From NCBI RefSeq assembly GCF_900215505.1, contig NZ_LT907844.1:4418001-4482000 (forward strand): DNA of 64,000 bases, in the 5' to 3' direction. The position numbers were made by a program, and so were the translations under genes. Below the pieces are notes generated by a model. That model was not told the DNA's origin. It did not search any database and saw only the letters and a list, made by a program, of their open reading frames with translations. Each line of letters begins with the position of its first letter. The first letter of the stretch is position 1. Shown here in pieces: positions 46,356 to 56,298 of this stretch. Source of the DNA: Cohaesibacter sp. ES.047 (GTDB lineage: Bacteria; Pseudomonadota; Alphaproteobacteria; Rhizobiales; Cohaesibacteraceae).

Positions 46356-47696
46356 ATGTTTTCTAAGGTTCTTATCGCAAACCGAGGCGAAATCGCGCTC
46401 CGGGTTTTGCGCGCCTGCAAGGAACTTGGCATCGAGACCGTGACCGTTCATTCCACCGCGGATGCGGACGCCATGCATGTCAAACTCGCAGACGAAAGCG
46501 TCTGCATCGGGCCACCCTCTGCGCGCGACAGCTATCTCAACATCCCGCAGATTCTGGCCGCGTGTGAAATCACGGGTGCCGATGCGGTCCATCCCGGTTA
46601 CGGCTTCCTGTCAGAGAATGCGCGCTTTGCGCAAATCCTTGAGGAACACAAGGTGGGGTTCATCGGCCCGAGCGCCGAGCATATCCGCATCATGGGCGAC
46701 AAGATCGCCGCCAAACAGACCGCCAAACGCCTCGGCATTCCGGTTGTTCCGGGTTCTGAAGGCGGCGTCGGTTCCGTTGAAGAAGCCAAGCGCATCGCTT
46801 CCGAAATGGGCTATCCCATTTTGATCAAGGCCGCATCCGGTGGTGGCGGCAAGGGCATGCAGGTCGTCCACAAGGAAGAAGACATTGGCGTTGCCTTCAG
46901 CACCGCGCGCAGTGAAGCCGAATCCAACTTCGGTGACGCCACGGTCTATATCGAGAAGTATCTCTCGACCCCGCGCCATATCGAAGTGCAGGTCATGGGC
47001 GACGGCAAGGGCCACGCCATTCACCTTGGCGAGCGCGACTGCTCTTTGCAGCGTCGTCACCAGAAGGTCTGGGAAGAAGCACAATCCCCTGCCCTCAATG
47101 AGGAACAGCAGAAGAAAATCGGTGACATCTGCGCCAAGGCGATGCAGGGCCTGCAATATTCTGGCGCCGGCACAATCGAGTTTCTTTATGAAAACGGCGA
47201 ATTCTATTTCATCGAAATGAACACCCGCCTGCAGGTAGAGCATCCCATTACCGAGATGATCACCGGCATTGATCTGGTCAACGAGCAGCTCAAGGTTGCT
47301 TGTGGTGCTGGCCTCGATATCAAGCAGGAAGACATCACCTTCAACGGTCATGCCATCGAGTGCCGCATTAACGCCGAAAACCCGGAAACTTTCGCACCAT
47401 CTCCGGGCCGTATCACCTATTACCACCCACCGGGCGGACTTGGCGTGCGCGTTGATTCGGGTGTCTATCAGGGCTACACCATCCCGCCCTACTATGACAG
47501 CCTCATCGGCAAGCTCATCGTGACAGGCCGCAACCGCGTCGAATGCATGATGCGCCTTCGGCGTGCTCTTGACGAATTCATCGTTGACGGCATTCACACC
47601 ACGCTGCCCTTGTTCCGCTCGCTGGTCGACAATCCTGACATCGCGAACGGTGCCTATGACATTCATTGGCTGGAAAAGCATCTGGGCATGAAATAA
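46356..47696 (+). CDS. accC: Biotin carboxylase subunit of acetyl-CoA carboxylase
   Basis: A 446-residue ATP-grasp enzyme that carboxylates biotin on AccB. The start MFSKVLIANRGEIALRVLRAC is canonical. ATP-grasp elements are seen in KAASGGGGKGMQVV and in EKYLSTPRHIEVQVMGD, and the active site in FIEMNTRLQVEHPITEMITG. Full length. TAAGGTAA lies before the ATG. A terminator closes the aroQ-accB-accC unit. Confidence 0.97.
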   Translation: MFSKVLIANRGEIALRVLRACKELGIETVTVHSTADADAMHVKLADESVCIGPPSARDSYLNIPQILAACEITGADAVHPGYGFLSENARFAQILEEHKVGFIGPSAEHIRIMGDKIAAKQTAKRLGIPVVPGSEGGVGSVEEAKRIASEMGYPILIKAASGGGGKGMQVVHKEEDIGVAFSTARSEAESNFGDATVYIEKYLSTPRHIEVQVMGDGKGHAIHLGERDCSLQRRHQKVWEEAQSPALNEEQQKKIGDICAKAMQGLQYSGAGTIEFLYENGEFYFIEMNTRLQVEHPITEMITGIDLVNEQLKVACGAGLDIKQEDITFNGHAIECRINAENPETFAPSPGRITYYHPPGGLGVRVDSGVYQGYTIPPYYDSLIGKLIVTGRNRVECMMRLRRALDEFIVDGIHTTLPLFRSLVDNPDIANGAYDIHWLEKHLGMK

Positions 47697-47732
47697 CCTG
47701 CCGGATAGGACAAAAGCTGTTGCCGTGATAGT

Positions 47733-47761
47733 AAGACCGCACTTCTGGTGCGGTCTTTTTC
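47733..47761 (+). terminator. Terminator after accC
   Basis: GACCGCAC (47735-47742) pairs with GTGCGGTC (47748-47755) followed by TTTTT. Confidence 0.88.
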
Positions 47762-47931
47762 CATTCCATCGAGCAAAAGCTGATTGCATGTCGGCAAAAC
47801 CGGTTTATTCTCATGACGGTTTCAATGGCATTCAATACGACCTTGGCAAGCGGACAGGCAGGAGCATAGGATGTGCTGCTGCATGCTCTCTCGACAATCG
47901 ATCTGACTGAAAAATAGACCAGAATGCGCTC

Positions 47932-48618
47932 ATGACAGACGAGTCCCAGACGTTCGAGATTACACCTCAAATTCTGCTTAGAGCCTATGCCTGTGGCATC
48001 TTTCCCATGGCAGAGGATGCAAACGACGCGACAGTCTTGTGGATCGAGCCCGACTTTCGTGGCGTTATTCCGCTCGACAGCTTTCATGCCCCCCGTCGCC
48101 TGTTGCGCACCATGCGCAACTCCCCTTTCGACATTCGGGTCGACAGCGCTTTCGGTGCCGTCATGGATGCCTGCGCCGAAGCGGCACCGGACCGCCCCTC
48201 GACATGGATCAACGATCAGATCCACGATCTCTATCGCAGCCTGTTCGATATGGGCCATTGCCATTCGGTTGAAATCTGGGATGAGGATCGTCTGGTGGGT
48301 GGATTGTATGGGGTGTCGCTGGGAACCGCCTTCTTTGGCGAGAGCATGTTCTCGCGGGAGCGCGACACGTCAAAAATGGCTCTGGTCCATCTCGTAGATC
48401 GTCTCAAGGTCGGGGGTTACACCCTGCTCGACGCCCAATTCATCACGGACCATCTCAAGCAGTTTGGTGCGCTGGAAGTGCCCAAAGCCGAATATCACGA
48501 ACTGCTCGAACATGCCCTGAAAGACGTCGGCGACTTCCATGCCTTTGATCAACAGCCTAACGACAAGGCTGCGACGAACAACAACAAAGACGCCTCATCG
48601 GACAACAAAAGCGCCTGA
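47932..48618 (+). CDS. aat: Leucyl/phenylalanyl-tRNA-protein transferase
   Basis: A 228-residue enzyme adding Leu or Phe to N-terminal Arg/Lys of proteins, marking them for ClpAP degradation. Diagnostic segments are [11 protein letters not shown] near the N-terminus and [25 protein letters not shown] in the core. A short Asn/Lys-rich tail beyond residue 205 is unusual and probably disordered. The ATG at 47932 has no strong Shine-Dalgarno. It is convergent with the DUF2155 gene. Confidence 0.95.
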   Translation: MTDESQTFEITPQILLRAYACGIFPMAEDANDATVLWIEPDFRGVIPLDSFHAPRRLLRTMRNSPFDIRVDSAFGAVMDACAEAAPDRPSTWINDQIHDLYRSLFDMGHCHSVEIWDEDRLVGGLYGVSLGTAFFGESMFSRERDTSKMALVHLVDRLKVGGYTLLDAQFITDHLKQFGALEVPKAEYHELLEHALKDVGDFHAFDQQPNDKAATNNNKDASSDNKSA

Positions 48619-48682
48619 GCGTACACAGATATGAGAGATGACGCATCCCGAGATGGCAGGTGCGGACTGAAGCAAAAGGCAA

Positions 48683-49117
48683 CTATTGTTGTGGCTTGGG
48701 AACTTCCGAATTTTCCCGGCAGCCCTCGAGCCAGACATCATAGACCCCGTGCTCGACTGCGTTCAGTCCCGGGCTGGATGCGAACATCCAGCCGGTGAAA
48801 ATGCGGCGCACCTTGCGCTCAAGCGTGATCTCGTCCACCTCGACAAAAGCCGTGACCTGTTGTCGCTCGGTCTCGGGCCGCGTGTAGCACACACGAGGCG
48901 TGACCTGCAGGGCGCCGAACTGGACCGTTTCATCAACATAGACATCAAACTGGATGATCCGACCTGTGATCTTGTCCAGCCCGGAAAAGACCGCAACCGG
49001 ATTGGCAACCTTCTGTGCCGCCGCCGGAGACCCGAACAGACCACCAAAAGCCAAAACGACTGCGCCAAGCCCAAGCATGGCCTTCGTGAACCATTGGCGG
49101 TTCTTCAAACACATCAT
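48683..49117 (-). CDS. DUF2155 periplasmic protein
   Basis: A 144-residue exported protein. A signal peptide (AMLGLGAVVLAFGGLFGSPAAAQ) precedes the DUF2155 domain: NPVAVFSGLDKITGRI, VQFGALQVTPRVCYTRP, and FTGWMFASSPGLNAVEHGVYDVWLEGC. Two conserved cysteines may form a disulphide. The family occurs across alphaproteobacteria next to NDUFA12 and aat genes and has no known role. GGAG precedes ATG 49117; a 23-residue longer frame is rejected. Confidence 0.9.
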   Translation of the reverse strand: MMCLKNRQWFTKAMLGLGAVVLAFGGLFGSPAAAQKVANPVAVFSGLDKITGRIIQFDVYVDETVQFGALQVTPRVCYTRPETERQQVTAFVEVDEITLERKVRRIFTGWMFASSPGLNAVEHGVYDVWLEGCRENSEVPKPQQ

Positions 49118-49434
49118 CGAATTCTCCGACCTCCATGCGTCAGACAAATGAGAACCGGTCCGCATACCGTGGTATCTTCGAACCATCCCAAGCCGCGCCG
49201 CACAGGCACCTGATTTATCATCTCGTTCCTATCGCCCTTTGGTGCTCCAAGGCAAGAGTGAACTGGCAAAAAAGCAGCGTCTTGCAAGAGTTGAACTGGA
49301 TCGTACCGGCAAAGGCAAAAGAAAATCGCCACCCTCACAGCATGGCGATTCTTGTCTAGCTCTCAATTCTGGCGAGACTGGGATTGTCCCCAAGGATATC
49401 CTTCAACCCATTTCGCGGGGGTCAAAGACGTCTC
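49118..49434. other. Intergenic region between DUF2155 and NDUFA12 genes
   Basis: 317 bases on the minus-strand coding side. I see no gene, hairpin with T-tract or clear regulatory element; it presumably contains the promoter of the DUF2155 gene. Confidence 0.4.
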
Positions 49435-49854
49435 TCACCCTTCCGGCGACCATGCTTCATAGTCCCCAGTAGCAACGGGGCGGCTCTGAGGCGACAGAAT
49501 CGATCCGGCAGGTCGATAGGCTTCATCTGTTCCGGTCCTGTTGGCTTGATGAGGCTTCTGCCAAGGCCAGGACACATAGTCATCCTGACTGGGAGCAACA
49601 TCGGTGCGGTAATGCAGCCAGCCATGCCAACCGGCAGGCACAGCGCTTGCTTCTGCGTCCTGAGCATAAATGACCCAGCGTCGCTCGCCCTTTCGGCTTC
49701 CCGAATAGCTCGCGTTATGCTTGACCGCTTGCTTATAGTATTTGTTGCCGAAGTCATCCTTGCCGACATAGATGCCGCGCCGCTTGGTGTGCACCAAGGT
49801 CCCAAGGGTTGCGTTTCCCCACCAAGTGAACAGCAAAAGCAGAAATTTCTTCAT
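49435..49854 (-). CDS. NDUFA12-like subunit of respiratory complex I
   Basis: A 139-residue homologue of the mitochondrial 17.2-kDa accessory subunit. Conserved sequence includes LFTWWGNATLGTLVHTKRRGIYVGKDDFGNKYY, GERRWVIY and VPAGWHGWLHYRTD. These supernumerary subunits exist in alphaproteobacteria but not in most other bacteria, consistent with mitochondrial ancestry. It acts at the membrane with complex I, whose nuo genes are not in the window. Confidence 0.94.
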   Translation of the reverse strand: MKKFLLLLFTWWGNATLGTLVHTKRRGIYVGKDDFGNKYYKQAVKHNASYSGSRKGERRWVIYAQDAEASAVPAGWHGWLHYRTDVAPSQDDYVSWPWQKPHQANRTGTDEAYRPAGSILSPQSRPVATGDYEAWSPEG

Positions 49855-49990
49855 GGTGCGCCAACTTTCCTCACGGTTCAGTCAGGGCACTATGACTACA
49901 AAATTTTCCTGATGTCCAGACTGCTTTGGTGAAAAGCGGCTTGATCTGTCGGCGCGAGACTTGAGACGCCGCAGCATGAGCATAGGGACC

Positions 49991-50737
49991 TCAACGGTTG
50001 CCGCGACGACTGACGCCGGCATACCGCTTTGAGCTCGGACGAGACGCGCTCTTTGACTTGTCTTCGCGCACCTTTGCTTCTCTGAGATGCTCCGCAATCC
50101 GCATGCCGGACGAGGCAAAGGGCCGTGCACGGATCGGTTCTTCTTCGCAGACATCGAGCCCGCGCAGAATCTCGTCCGCCTCACGCTGCGATTCCTTGGC
50201 CTGAGGCAAAACCTGCTCGTGGAACTCCCTCGCCTTCTCCAGCGATTTCAACCGCGACTGCTTTTCGAGCAGCACTTCATGCATGCCGTCAATCACATAG
50301 CGATCCCCGTCAAGACGCATGACGCGCCGATCACTGCTGAGCGCTCGCAGACGATTTTGCAGCACGGCAGAGGAAAGCGGCTTGGCCAACACGTGGTGCG
50401 CACCAATCTCGAACAATTGTGCCACCCGGGCCTGAGTTGCGTGAGCTGTTATGACGATGACAGGAATGAAGCACAGCGGCTCCATCGTCTGTTGCCGGAT
50501 CAGCTTGATCAACTGCATGCCTGACATCGGCGACATGGCCAGATCGGTCAGGATCACATTCGGCGGCTCTTGCAATATAGCGTGCAGAGCAAGATCCCCG
50601 CGATCAAATGATCGCACTCGTGCCACCTTGAGGGCGGATATCATCGATCGAATCATGGTCAGGATGGTCTTGGAGTCATCCACTATGACAATATCTAACG
50701 ATTCGATATCCAGTCCAAAAGCTGAATGATGTTCCAT
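49991..50737 (-). CDS. CheY-like response regulator with coiled-coil tail
   Basis: A 248-residue protein with an N-terminal receiver domain: acidic pair D20-D21, phospho-acceptor D65 (LTDLAMSPMSG), T97 (VITAHA) and K119 (LAKP). The remaining 125 residues carry no DNA-binding, GGDEF or other known output domain, only a charged helical segment (SRLKSLEKAREFHEQVLPQ) and a basic Ser/Arg-rich tail. It probably works by protein interaction. No histidine kinase is adjacent. The ATG at 50737 is chosen over an upstream TTG; GGTGGG precedes it. Confidence 0.88.
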   Translation of the reverse strand: MEHHSAFGLDIESLDIVIVDDSKTILTMIRSMISALKVARVRSFDRGDLALHAILQEPPNVILTDLAMSPMSGMQLIKLIRQQTMEPLCFIPVIVITAHATQARVAQLFEIGAHHVLAKPLSSAVLQNRLRALSSDRRVMRLDGDRYVIDGMHEVLLEKQSRLKSLEKAREFHEQVLPQAKESQREADEILRGLDVCEEEPIRARPFASSGMRIAEHLREAKVREDKSKSASRPSSKRYAGVSRRGNR

Positions 50738-50954
50738 GCAACCCACCAACCCGTTGTATTATTGAGGCTTATGCCCGTCCGTTGGCAACTATGGCACAGA
50801 GCGTTTAAATCACGCTCAAAATGAGGGTGCAAATTGAACTCGAATTTGTCTCTAATTTTAACAGATTTATTGCAGCCCGGATCGTACGTACGAAACTCTA
50901 GGCACTTGACGCCGGTAGGGGCGGATTCTTCCTATTCCGCGGGCACATCGACAG

Positions 50955-51001
50955 GCACTAGATATAGTTTTTAACACAACACACACCACCAGACGTAGTT
51001 T
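50955..51001. promoter_or_regulatory. NrdR-box-like pair 1 upstream of nrdJ
   Basis: GCACTAGATATAGTTT (50955-50970) matches the NrdR consensus ACACTATATATAGTGT at 13 of 16 positions. A weaker copy, CCACCAGACGTAGTTT (50986-51001), matches 10 of 16. Starts are 31 bases apart, the integer-turn spacing typical of NrdR tandem sites. Confidence 0.5.
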
Positions 51002-51208
51002 TCTTTGCTTGACGCTGCACCCTGCAAAATTCCATACTCCAACCAGTCAAGACAGATGCGTTTCCGGCGGCAATTCCCGGATTTCCTGTTCACAATAGCA
51101 AGCCGTAACACCGTGGATCATCCGATCCGGCAGCAAGACCTGCTGAACTCGGACGGTTTTCACGGTCGGGTTTTCTTGTGCTCTGTGTTCATAGGAAATA
51201 AGGGAAAT

Positions 51209-51256
51209 ACACCAGATATCGTCATTCGACACTGGCATGGACACTATATCTAGAGA
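51209..51256. promoter_or_regulatory. NrdR-box-like pair 2 upstream of nrdJ
   Basis: ACACTATATCTAGAGA (51241-51256) matches the NrdR consensus at 13 of 16 positions, and ACACCAGATATCGTCA (51209-51224) at 11 of 16. Starts are 32 bases apart with a 16-base gap, the usual NrdR arrangement. It lies about 200 bases before the nrdJ ATG. Confidence 0.6.
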
Positions 51257-51456
51257 TATGTTAATATCTCATTAACCACTCAACGGTGTAATGGTGTCCG
51301 CAAAACGAGTCCACTGTGCCACGATTCGCGGCGAATATGGACTCTTCGGATTGCAGGATTGCGGATGCACCAGGGCCATGGTCTTCCTCCTTTCTGTATA
51401 GGGCAAATGACTGACGGGAAGACTGTCAGCACTCAGATATCTTTAGGGGATACTCA

Positions 51457-54400
51457 ATGCGTGTAGAGCGGCGCTATACCGAAGAAGGCAAATCAGCCTA
51501 TAACGAGATCGACTTTCGCAAGGCAACAAGCGAAATCCGCAACCCAGACGGCTCCATTGTCTTTAAGCTGGAAAACATTGACGTTCCGACATCCTGGTCT
51601 CAGGTTGCTTCGGACATTCTGGCACAGAAATATTTCCGCAAGGCCGGTGTACCTGCCATCCTGAAACGCGTGGAGGAAAACTCCGTGCCGTCATGGCTGT
51701 GGCGCTCCGTACCCGATGAAGATGCGCTCGCGCAATTGCCGGAAGAACAGCGCTTCGGTCCCGAAATGGCCGCTCAGCAGGTCTTTGACCGCCTGGCGGG
51801 CACCTGGACCTACTGGGGCTGGAAAGGTGGCTATTTTGACACCGAAGCCGACGCACGCACCTTCTTTGACGAATTGCGCTACATGCTCTGCACCCAGCGC
51901 GTTGCCCCGAACTCTCCGCAGTGGTTCAACACCGGCCTGCATTGGGCCTATGGTATCGACGGCCCCAGCCAGGGCCACCATTATGTCGATTTCGAAACCG
52001 GTCGCCTGACCCGTTCGACCGGTGCCTACGAGCATCCGCAGCCCCATGCCTGCTTCATCCAGTCCATCTCTGATGATCTGGTCAATGATGGCGGCATCAT
52101 GGATCTGTGGGTTCGCGAGGCGCGCCTGTTCAAATACGGCTCCGGCACCGGCACCAACTTTTCTTCCCTGCGTTCCGAAGGCGAGCCCCTGTCCGGTGGC
52201 GGCAAATCCTCGGGCCTGATGTCCTTCCTCAAGATCGGCGACCGTGCAGCGGGCGCGATCAAGTCCGGCGGCACCACCCGTCGCGCGGCCAAGATGGTCG
52301 TGGTCGACATCGATCATCCGGATATCGAGAACTACATCAGCTGGAAGGTCAAGGAAGAGGAGAAGGTCGCCGCGATCGTCACCGGCTCCAAGATCGTCTC
52401 CAAGCATTTGAAAGCGATCATGAAGGCCTGCGTCAATTGTCAGGGCTCCAATGACGAATGCTTTGATCCGGCCAAGAACCCTGCCCTGAAGCGCGAAATC
52501 CGCGCCGCCAAAAAGGCGCAGGTTCCCGAGAACTACATCCGCCGCGTCATCCAGTTTGCCAAACAGGGCTATAAGGATATTCAGTTCGATACCTACAACA
52601 CCGACTGGGATAGCGGCGCTTACCTGACCGTTTCGGGCCAGAACTCGAACAACTCGGTCCGCGTCACCGACGACTTCCTCAATGCAGTCAAGGAAGACCG
52701 CGACTGGAACCTCATCGGCCGCATCAAGGGCGATGTACGCAAGACCGTCAAGGCGCGTGATCTGTGGGATCAGATCGGCTATGCCGCATGGGCATCTGCC
52801 GACCCGGGGCTTCAGTATCACACCACCATCAACGAGTGGCACACCTGCCGGGCAGATGGCGACATTATCGCCTCCAACCCGTGCTCGGAATATATGTTCC
52901 TCGACAACACGGCCTGCAACCTTGCCTCGATCAACCTGTTGCAGTTCCGCCAAGACGACGGAACCCTCAACGTCGATCAGTTCGAGCACACCGTGCGTCT
53001 TTGGACGATGGTGCTTGAAATCTCTGTTCTGATGGCACAGTTCCCATCGCCGGAAATCGCCGAACGGTCCTATCTCTACCGCACCCTTGGTCTTGGCTAT
53101 GCCAACATCGGCGGCCTCTTGATGACCTCCGGCATTCCTTATGACAGCGACGAAGGCCGCGCAATCTGTGGTGCCATCTCCGCTCTGATGACCGGCACCT
53201 CCTATGCCACGTCTGCTGAAATGGCAAAGGAACTGGGCGCGTTCGACCGCTATGAGGCAAACTCCGAGCATATGCTGCGGGTGATGCGCAACCACCGCCG
53301 GGCCGCCTATGGCGAAAGCGATGGCTATGAGGGCCTCGACATTGCGCCGGTCGGTCTTGACCACGCCAGCTGCTCCGACAAGACCCTTGTTCAGCGCGCC
53401 ATCGCCGCATGGGACAAAGCCGTCGATCTCGGCCAGCAGTATGGCTATCGCAACGCCCAGACCACCGTTGTCGCCCCCACCGGCACCATCGGTCTGGTCA
53501 TGGACTGCGACACCACGGGCATCGAACCGGACTTCGCGCTGGTCAAATTCAAGAAACTCGCCGGTGGCGGCTACTTCAAGATCATCAACCGCGCCGTGCC
53601 CAATGCATTGAGCAAACTGGGTTACAGCGAGGAGCAGATCAAGGACATGGAAGCCTATGCCGTTGGTCGCGGGTCTCTCAAGGACTGCAACGCCATCAGC
53701 CACAATGCGCTGAAGGAAAAAGGCTTCACCGACGAAAAAATCGCTGCGATCGAAAGCGGCCTCGGCAGCGCCTTTGACATCAAGTTCGCCTTCAACAAGT
53801 GGAGCCTTGGTGAGGAATTCTGCAAGGAAGCCCTCGGCTTTGACAGCGAAACGCTTGATGACCCCGATTTTGACATGCTGGCGGCCCTTGGCTTCGGCAA
53901 GGAAGAAATCGACGTTGCCAACATCCATGTCTGCGGTGCGATGACCCTTGAAGGGGCCCCTCACCTGAAAGACGAGCATCTGCCGGTCTTCGATTGTGCC
54001 AACCCGTGCGGTCGCATCGGCAAGCGCTATCTCTCGGTCGACAGCCACATTCGCATGATGGCCGCATCCCAGCCCTTCATCTCCGGTGCGATCTCCAAGA
54101 CGATCAACATGCCAAACGATGCTTCGGTTGAGGATTGCAAGGACGCCTACATGTTGTCCTGGCGACTGGCATTGAAGGCCAATGCTCTTTATCGCGACGG
54201 CTCCAAACTCAGCCAGCCGCTCAACAGCCAACTGCTCGCCGATGATGACGACGAAGCCGAAGATGTGGTCGAGGCCCTCACCTCGGCATCCACATCGATG
54301 ACCGAGCGTGCGACCCTCGTCACCGAGAAGATCGTCGAGCGCATCGTCGAACGTCACATTCGCGACCGGGAAAAGCTGCCTGATCGCCGCAAGGGCTACA

Positions 54401-55149
54401 CCCAGAAAGCCCGCGTTGGCGGCCATAAGGTCTATGTAACCACCGGTGAATATGAAGACGGACGCCTTGGCGAAATCTTCATCGACATGCACAAGGAAGG
54501 CGCGGCGTTCCGTTCGATCATGAACAACTTCGCCATCGCCATCTCCCTTGGCCTGCAATATGGTGTTCCGCTCGAGGAATATGTCGACGCCTTCACCTTC
54601 ACCCGGTTCGAGCCTGCCGGCATGGTTCAGGGCAACGCCGCCATCAAGAACGCGACGTCGATCCTTGATTATGTCTTCCGCGAATTGGCGGTTTCCTATC
54701 TGGATCGCCACGATCTGGCCCATGTCAATCCGGCCGATATCGAAGCAACAGCCATGAGCAAGGGCAACGCCGAAGGCAAACTCACGGTGCCAATCTCCAA
54801 GGGACTGCTGCGCGGCGGGTCCAAACGCTTCAAACTCGTGGAAGGCACCGACGCTGTTGGCTCGCCAACCCAGACCGCATCAGAACCGGCTCCTGCCGTG
54901 ATGCCGTCCTCGGCGACCATGCTCAAGCCGGACACACAGGTCGAGCATGATCACAATCATGACCACGGCCATGCAGAGGTCGGCTCAACCGAAACAAAGG
55001 CAAAGCCTGTCAAGGCCAACCAGATCGCTCTGGCCCGCATGCAGGGGTATGAGGGTGAAAGCTGCTCCGAATGCGGCAACTTCACCATGGTCCGCAACGG
55101 TACCTGCCTCAAATGCGACACCTGTGGAAGTACGAGCGGCTGCTCGTAA
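51457..55149 (+). CDS. nrdJ: Adenosylcobalamin-dependent (class II) ribonucleotide reductase
   Basis: A 1230-residue enzyme making dNTPs from ribonucleotides with coenzyme B12. The N-terminal half carries [16 protein letters not shown] and the catalytic NPCSEY loop ([19 protein letters not shown]). The C-terminus has [23 protein letters not shown], the cysteine-rich tail that regenerates the active-site thiols. An unusual His-rich stretch ([12 protein letters not shown], near 1166) precedes it. The ATG has AGGGG upstream. Class II reductase as sole RNR is common in this lineage; no nrdAB genes lie nearby. Upstream NrdR boxes suggest repression at high dATP. Confidence 0.95.
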   Translation: MRVERRYTEEGKSAYNEIDFRKATSEIRNPDGSIVFKLENIDVPTSWSQVASDILAQKYFRKAGVPAILKRVEENSVPSWLWRSVPDEDALAQLPEEQRFGPEMAAQQVFDRLAGTWTYWGWKGGYFDTEADARTFFDELRYMLCTQRVAPNSPQWFNTGLHWAYGIDGPSQGHHYVDFETGRLTRSTGAYEHPQPHACFIQSISDDLVNDGGIMDLWVREARLFKYGSGTGTNFSSLRSEGEPLSGGGKSSGLMSFLKIGDRAAGAIKSGGTTRRAAKMVVVDIDHPDIENYISWKVKEEEKVAAIVTGSKIVSKHLKAIMKACVNCQGSNDECFDPAKNPALKREIRAAKKAQVPENYIRRVIQFAKQGYKDIQFDTYNTDWDSGAYLTVSGQNSNNSVRVTDDFLNAVKEDRDWNLIGRIKGDVRKTVKARDLWDQIGYAAWASADPGLQYHTTINEWHTCRADGDIIASNPCSEYMFLDNTACNLASINLLQFRQDDGTLNVDQFEHTVRLWTMVLEISVLMAQFPSPEIAERSYLYRTLGLGYANIGGLLMTSGIPYDSDEGRAICGAISALMTGTSYATSAEMAKELGAFDRYEANSEHMLRVMRNHRRAAYGESDGYEGLDIAPVGLDHASCSDKTLVQRAIAAWDKAVDLGQQYGYRNAQTTVVAPTGTIGLVMDCDTTGIEPDFALVKFKKLAGGGYFKIINRAVPNALSKLGYSEEQIKDMEAYAVGRGSLKDCNAISHNALKEKGFTDEKIAAIESGLGSAFDIKFAFNKWSLGEEFCKEALGFDSETLDDPDFDMLAALGFGKEEIDVANIHVCGAMTLEGAPHLKDEHLPVFDCANPCGRIGKRYLSVDSHIRMMAASQPFISGAISKTINMPNDASVEDCKDAYMLSWRLALKANALYRDGSKLSQPLNSQLLADDDDEAEDVVEALTSASTSMTERATLVTEKIVERIVERHIRDREKLPDRRKGYTQKARVGGHKVYVTTGEYEDGRLGEIFIDMHKEGAAFRSIMNNFAIAISLGLQYGVPLEEYVDAFTFTRFEPAGMVQGNAAIKNATSILDYVFRELAVSYLDRHDLAHVNPADIEATAMSKGNAEGKLTVPISKGLLRGGSKRFKLVEGTDAVGSPTQTASEPAPAVMPSSATMLKPDTQVEHDHNHDHGHAEVGSTETKAKPVKANQIALARMQGYEGESCSECGNFTMVRNGTCLKCDTCGSTSGCS

Positions 55150-55173
55150 CAGTTTCAGGACAAACCAAAATAG

Positions 55174-55205
55174 AAAGCCCCGCTCAGATCGAGCGGGGCT
55201 TTTTC
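55174..55205. terminator. Bidirectional terminator between nrdJ and the LysE-family gene
   Basis: AAAGCCCCGCTC pairs with GAGCGGGGCTTT around five bases with A/T tracts on both sides. Confidence 0.9.
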
Positions 55206-55239
55206 ATTTCTATGGCAGATCTATAAAAGAAACCCGACC

Positions 55240-55863
55240 TCAACGCTCCGTCAGCGCAAGGCGGGCGCCGAGCATGACGAAGGTCGCAGCAAATCCGCGC
55301 TTCAGCCAATTCATAACGGTCGGACGGGTCAAGACCTTGTCCCTGACAGACGCAGCAGCAAGGCCAACGAGCGCGAAAACAACGAACGTCATCAGCATGA
55401 ACACGGCCCCGAGCGCGGCCATTTCAAACACCGGATTGACCTCATCTACATGAATGAACTGCGGCAGAAAGGCCAGAAAGAAAATCGACAGCTTGGGATT
55501 GAGCAGATTGAGCAGAATGCCGTCGCGAATAATCACCAGCGCCGTGCGCCCTTCCCTGTTTTCCGCACCAAGGCTCTCGGCGTCCAGCTGCCCTTTCTCC
55601 TTGAGCATTTTGTAAGCCATATAAAGAAGATAGGCGACGCCAGCAAACTTGACGATCTGAAACGCCATGGCGCTGGCATGGAGCAGTGCCGCAAGCCCCA
55701 GAATGGCGGCGGCAATATGGGAAATGATGGAAAGCGTGCCGCCGAGCGCAGCAAGTAGGCCAGCGCGAAAGCCATAACCAAGCGTGGTGGCTAAGGTATA
55801 GATCATACCGGTTCCGGGCGTGATCACGACAAACAATGAAGTAATGAGAAACTCAATGGACAT
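55240..55863 (-). CDS. LysE/RhtB-family amino acid exporter
   Basis: A 207-residue inner-membrane protein with six hydrophobic segments. The N-terminal signature FVVITPGTGMIYTLATTLGYGFRAGL matches the LysE/RhtB family motif, and LNLLNPKLSIFFLAFLPQF is the second conserved block. Such proteins export amino acids or their analogues; substrate cannot be told. It is convergent with nrdJ. Confidence 0.9.
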   Translation of the reverse strand: MSIEFLITSLFVVITPGTGMIYTLATTLGYGFRAGLLAALGGTLSIISHIAAAILGLAALLHASAMAFQIVKFAGVAYLLYMAYKMLKEKGQLDAESLGAENREGRTALVIIRDGILLNLLNPKLSIFFLAFLPQFIHVDEVNPVFEMAALGAVFMLMTFVVFALVGLAAASVRDKVLTRPTVMNWLKRGFAATFVMLGARLALTER

Positions 55864-55968
55864 GGGTGGCTCCGAAAGAAAAATCGATCCCGGCCACTAT
55901 AGGTCATGAAATGAGTGAAATACAATCACGGTTACCCGGCCGCAAGACCGGATGAAAGCAAAGCCCGA

Positions 55969-56298
55969 TTATTCGAACTCGCACTTGTTCATGGTGCCGA
56001 AATGCCGCAATCGCAGCACCTGTTGCCCCTTGATCTCGGCCTCACAGCCAAATCGCGCCCCGACATAGGGGAGGATATGGGCTTCGACCACTGTCTGATC
56101 GGACACTGTCTGACAGACCCGCGCGCCAATGGGAAAGCTGCGCTCAATGCGCTCAACAGGAGATTTCATGAAAAGGATAAGGCTGCGATCCGTCACGTTG
56201 ACAAGACAGGCAGCTTGAGACGATGCCACCTGTGACGCCAGCAGCACAAGCGTTGCCGAGAGCAATATGATGGGTTTCACGAACTGTCCGACAGTCAT
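55969..56298 (-). CDS. Small secreted cysteine protein, 109 residues
   Basis: A clear signal peptide (VKPIILLSATLVLLASQVASSQA) precedes a mature domain of about 80 residues with four cysteines (ACLVN, RVCQT, FGCEAE and NKCEFE), enough for two disulphides. It has several Arg/Glu pairs and beta-strand-like stretches. I do not recognise the family. It lies alone between the LysE gene and the amn leader, so no functional context. Start is the ATG at 56298. Confidence 0.6.
   Translation of the reverse strand: MTVGQFVKPIILLSATLVLLASQVASSQAACLVNVTDRSLILFMKSPVERIERSFPIGARVCQTVSDQTVVEAHILPYVGARFGCEAEIKGQQVLRLRHFGTMNKCEFE

Larger units (their letters stand above)
50738..51456. other. Long leader and promoter region of nrdJ
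   Basis: 719 bases between the divergent response regulator and nrdJ. It holds two spaced pairs of NrdR-box-like sequences, an inverted repeat GAGATAT-GTTA-ATATCTC (51253-51270), a long hairpin with GAGTCCA (51307-51313) and TGGACTC (51338-51344) arms, with an inner ATTCG/CGAAT stem, and CTGAC/GTCAG at 51411-51429. An 82-codon frame at 51005-51253 is not convincing. Confidence 0.55.

Noticed and set aside
51005..51253. 82-codon frame in the nrdJ leader
   Set aside because: TTG start, no ribosome site, ends inside the NrdR box, peptide without coding character.
50738..51456. Cobalamin riboswitch in the leader of B12-dependent nrdJ
   Set aside because: I could not find the B12-box core; class II reductases need B12, so repression by it would be illogical.
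51691..54723. 1010-codon minus-strand open frame across nrdJ
   Set aside because: Shadow of the GC-biased codons of nrdJ on the opposite strand; the plus-strand product is a full-length recognised enzyme.
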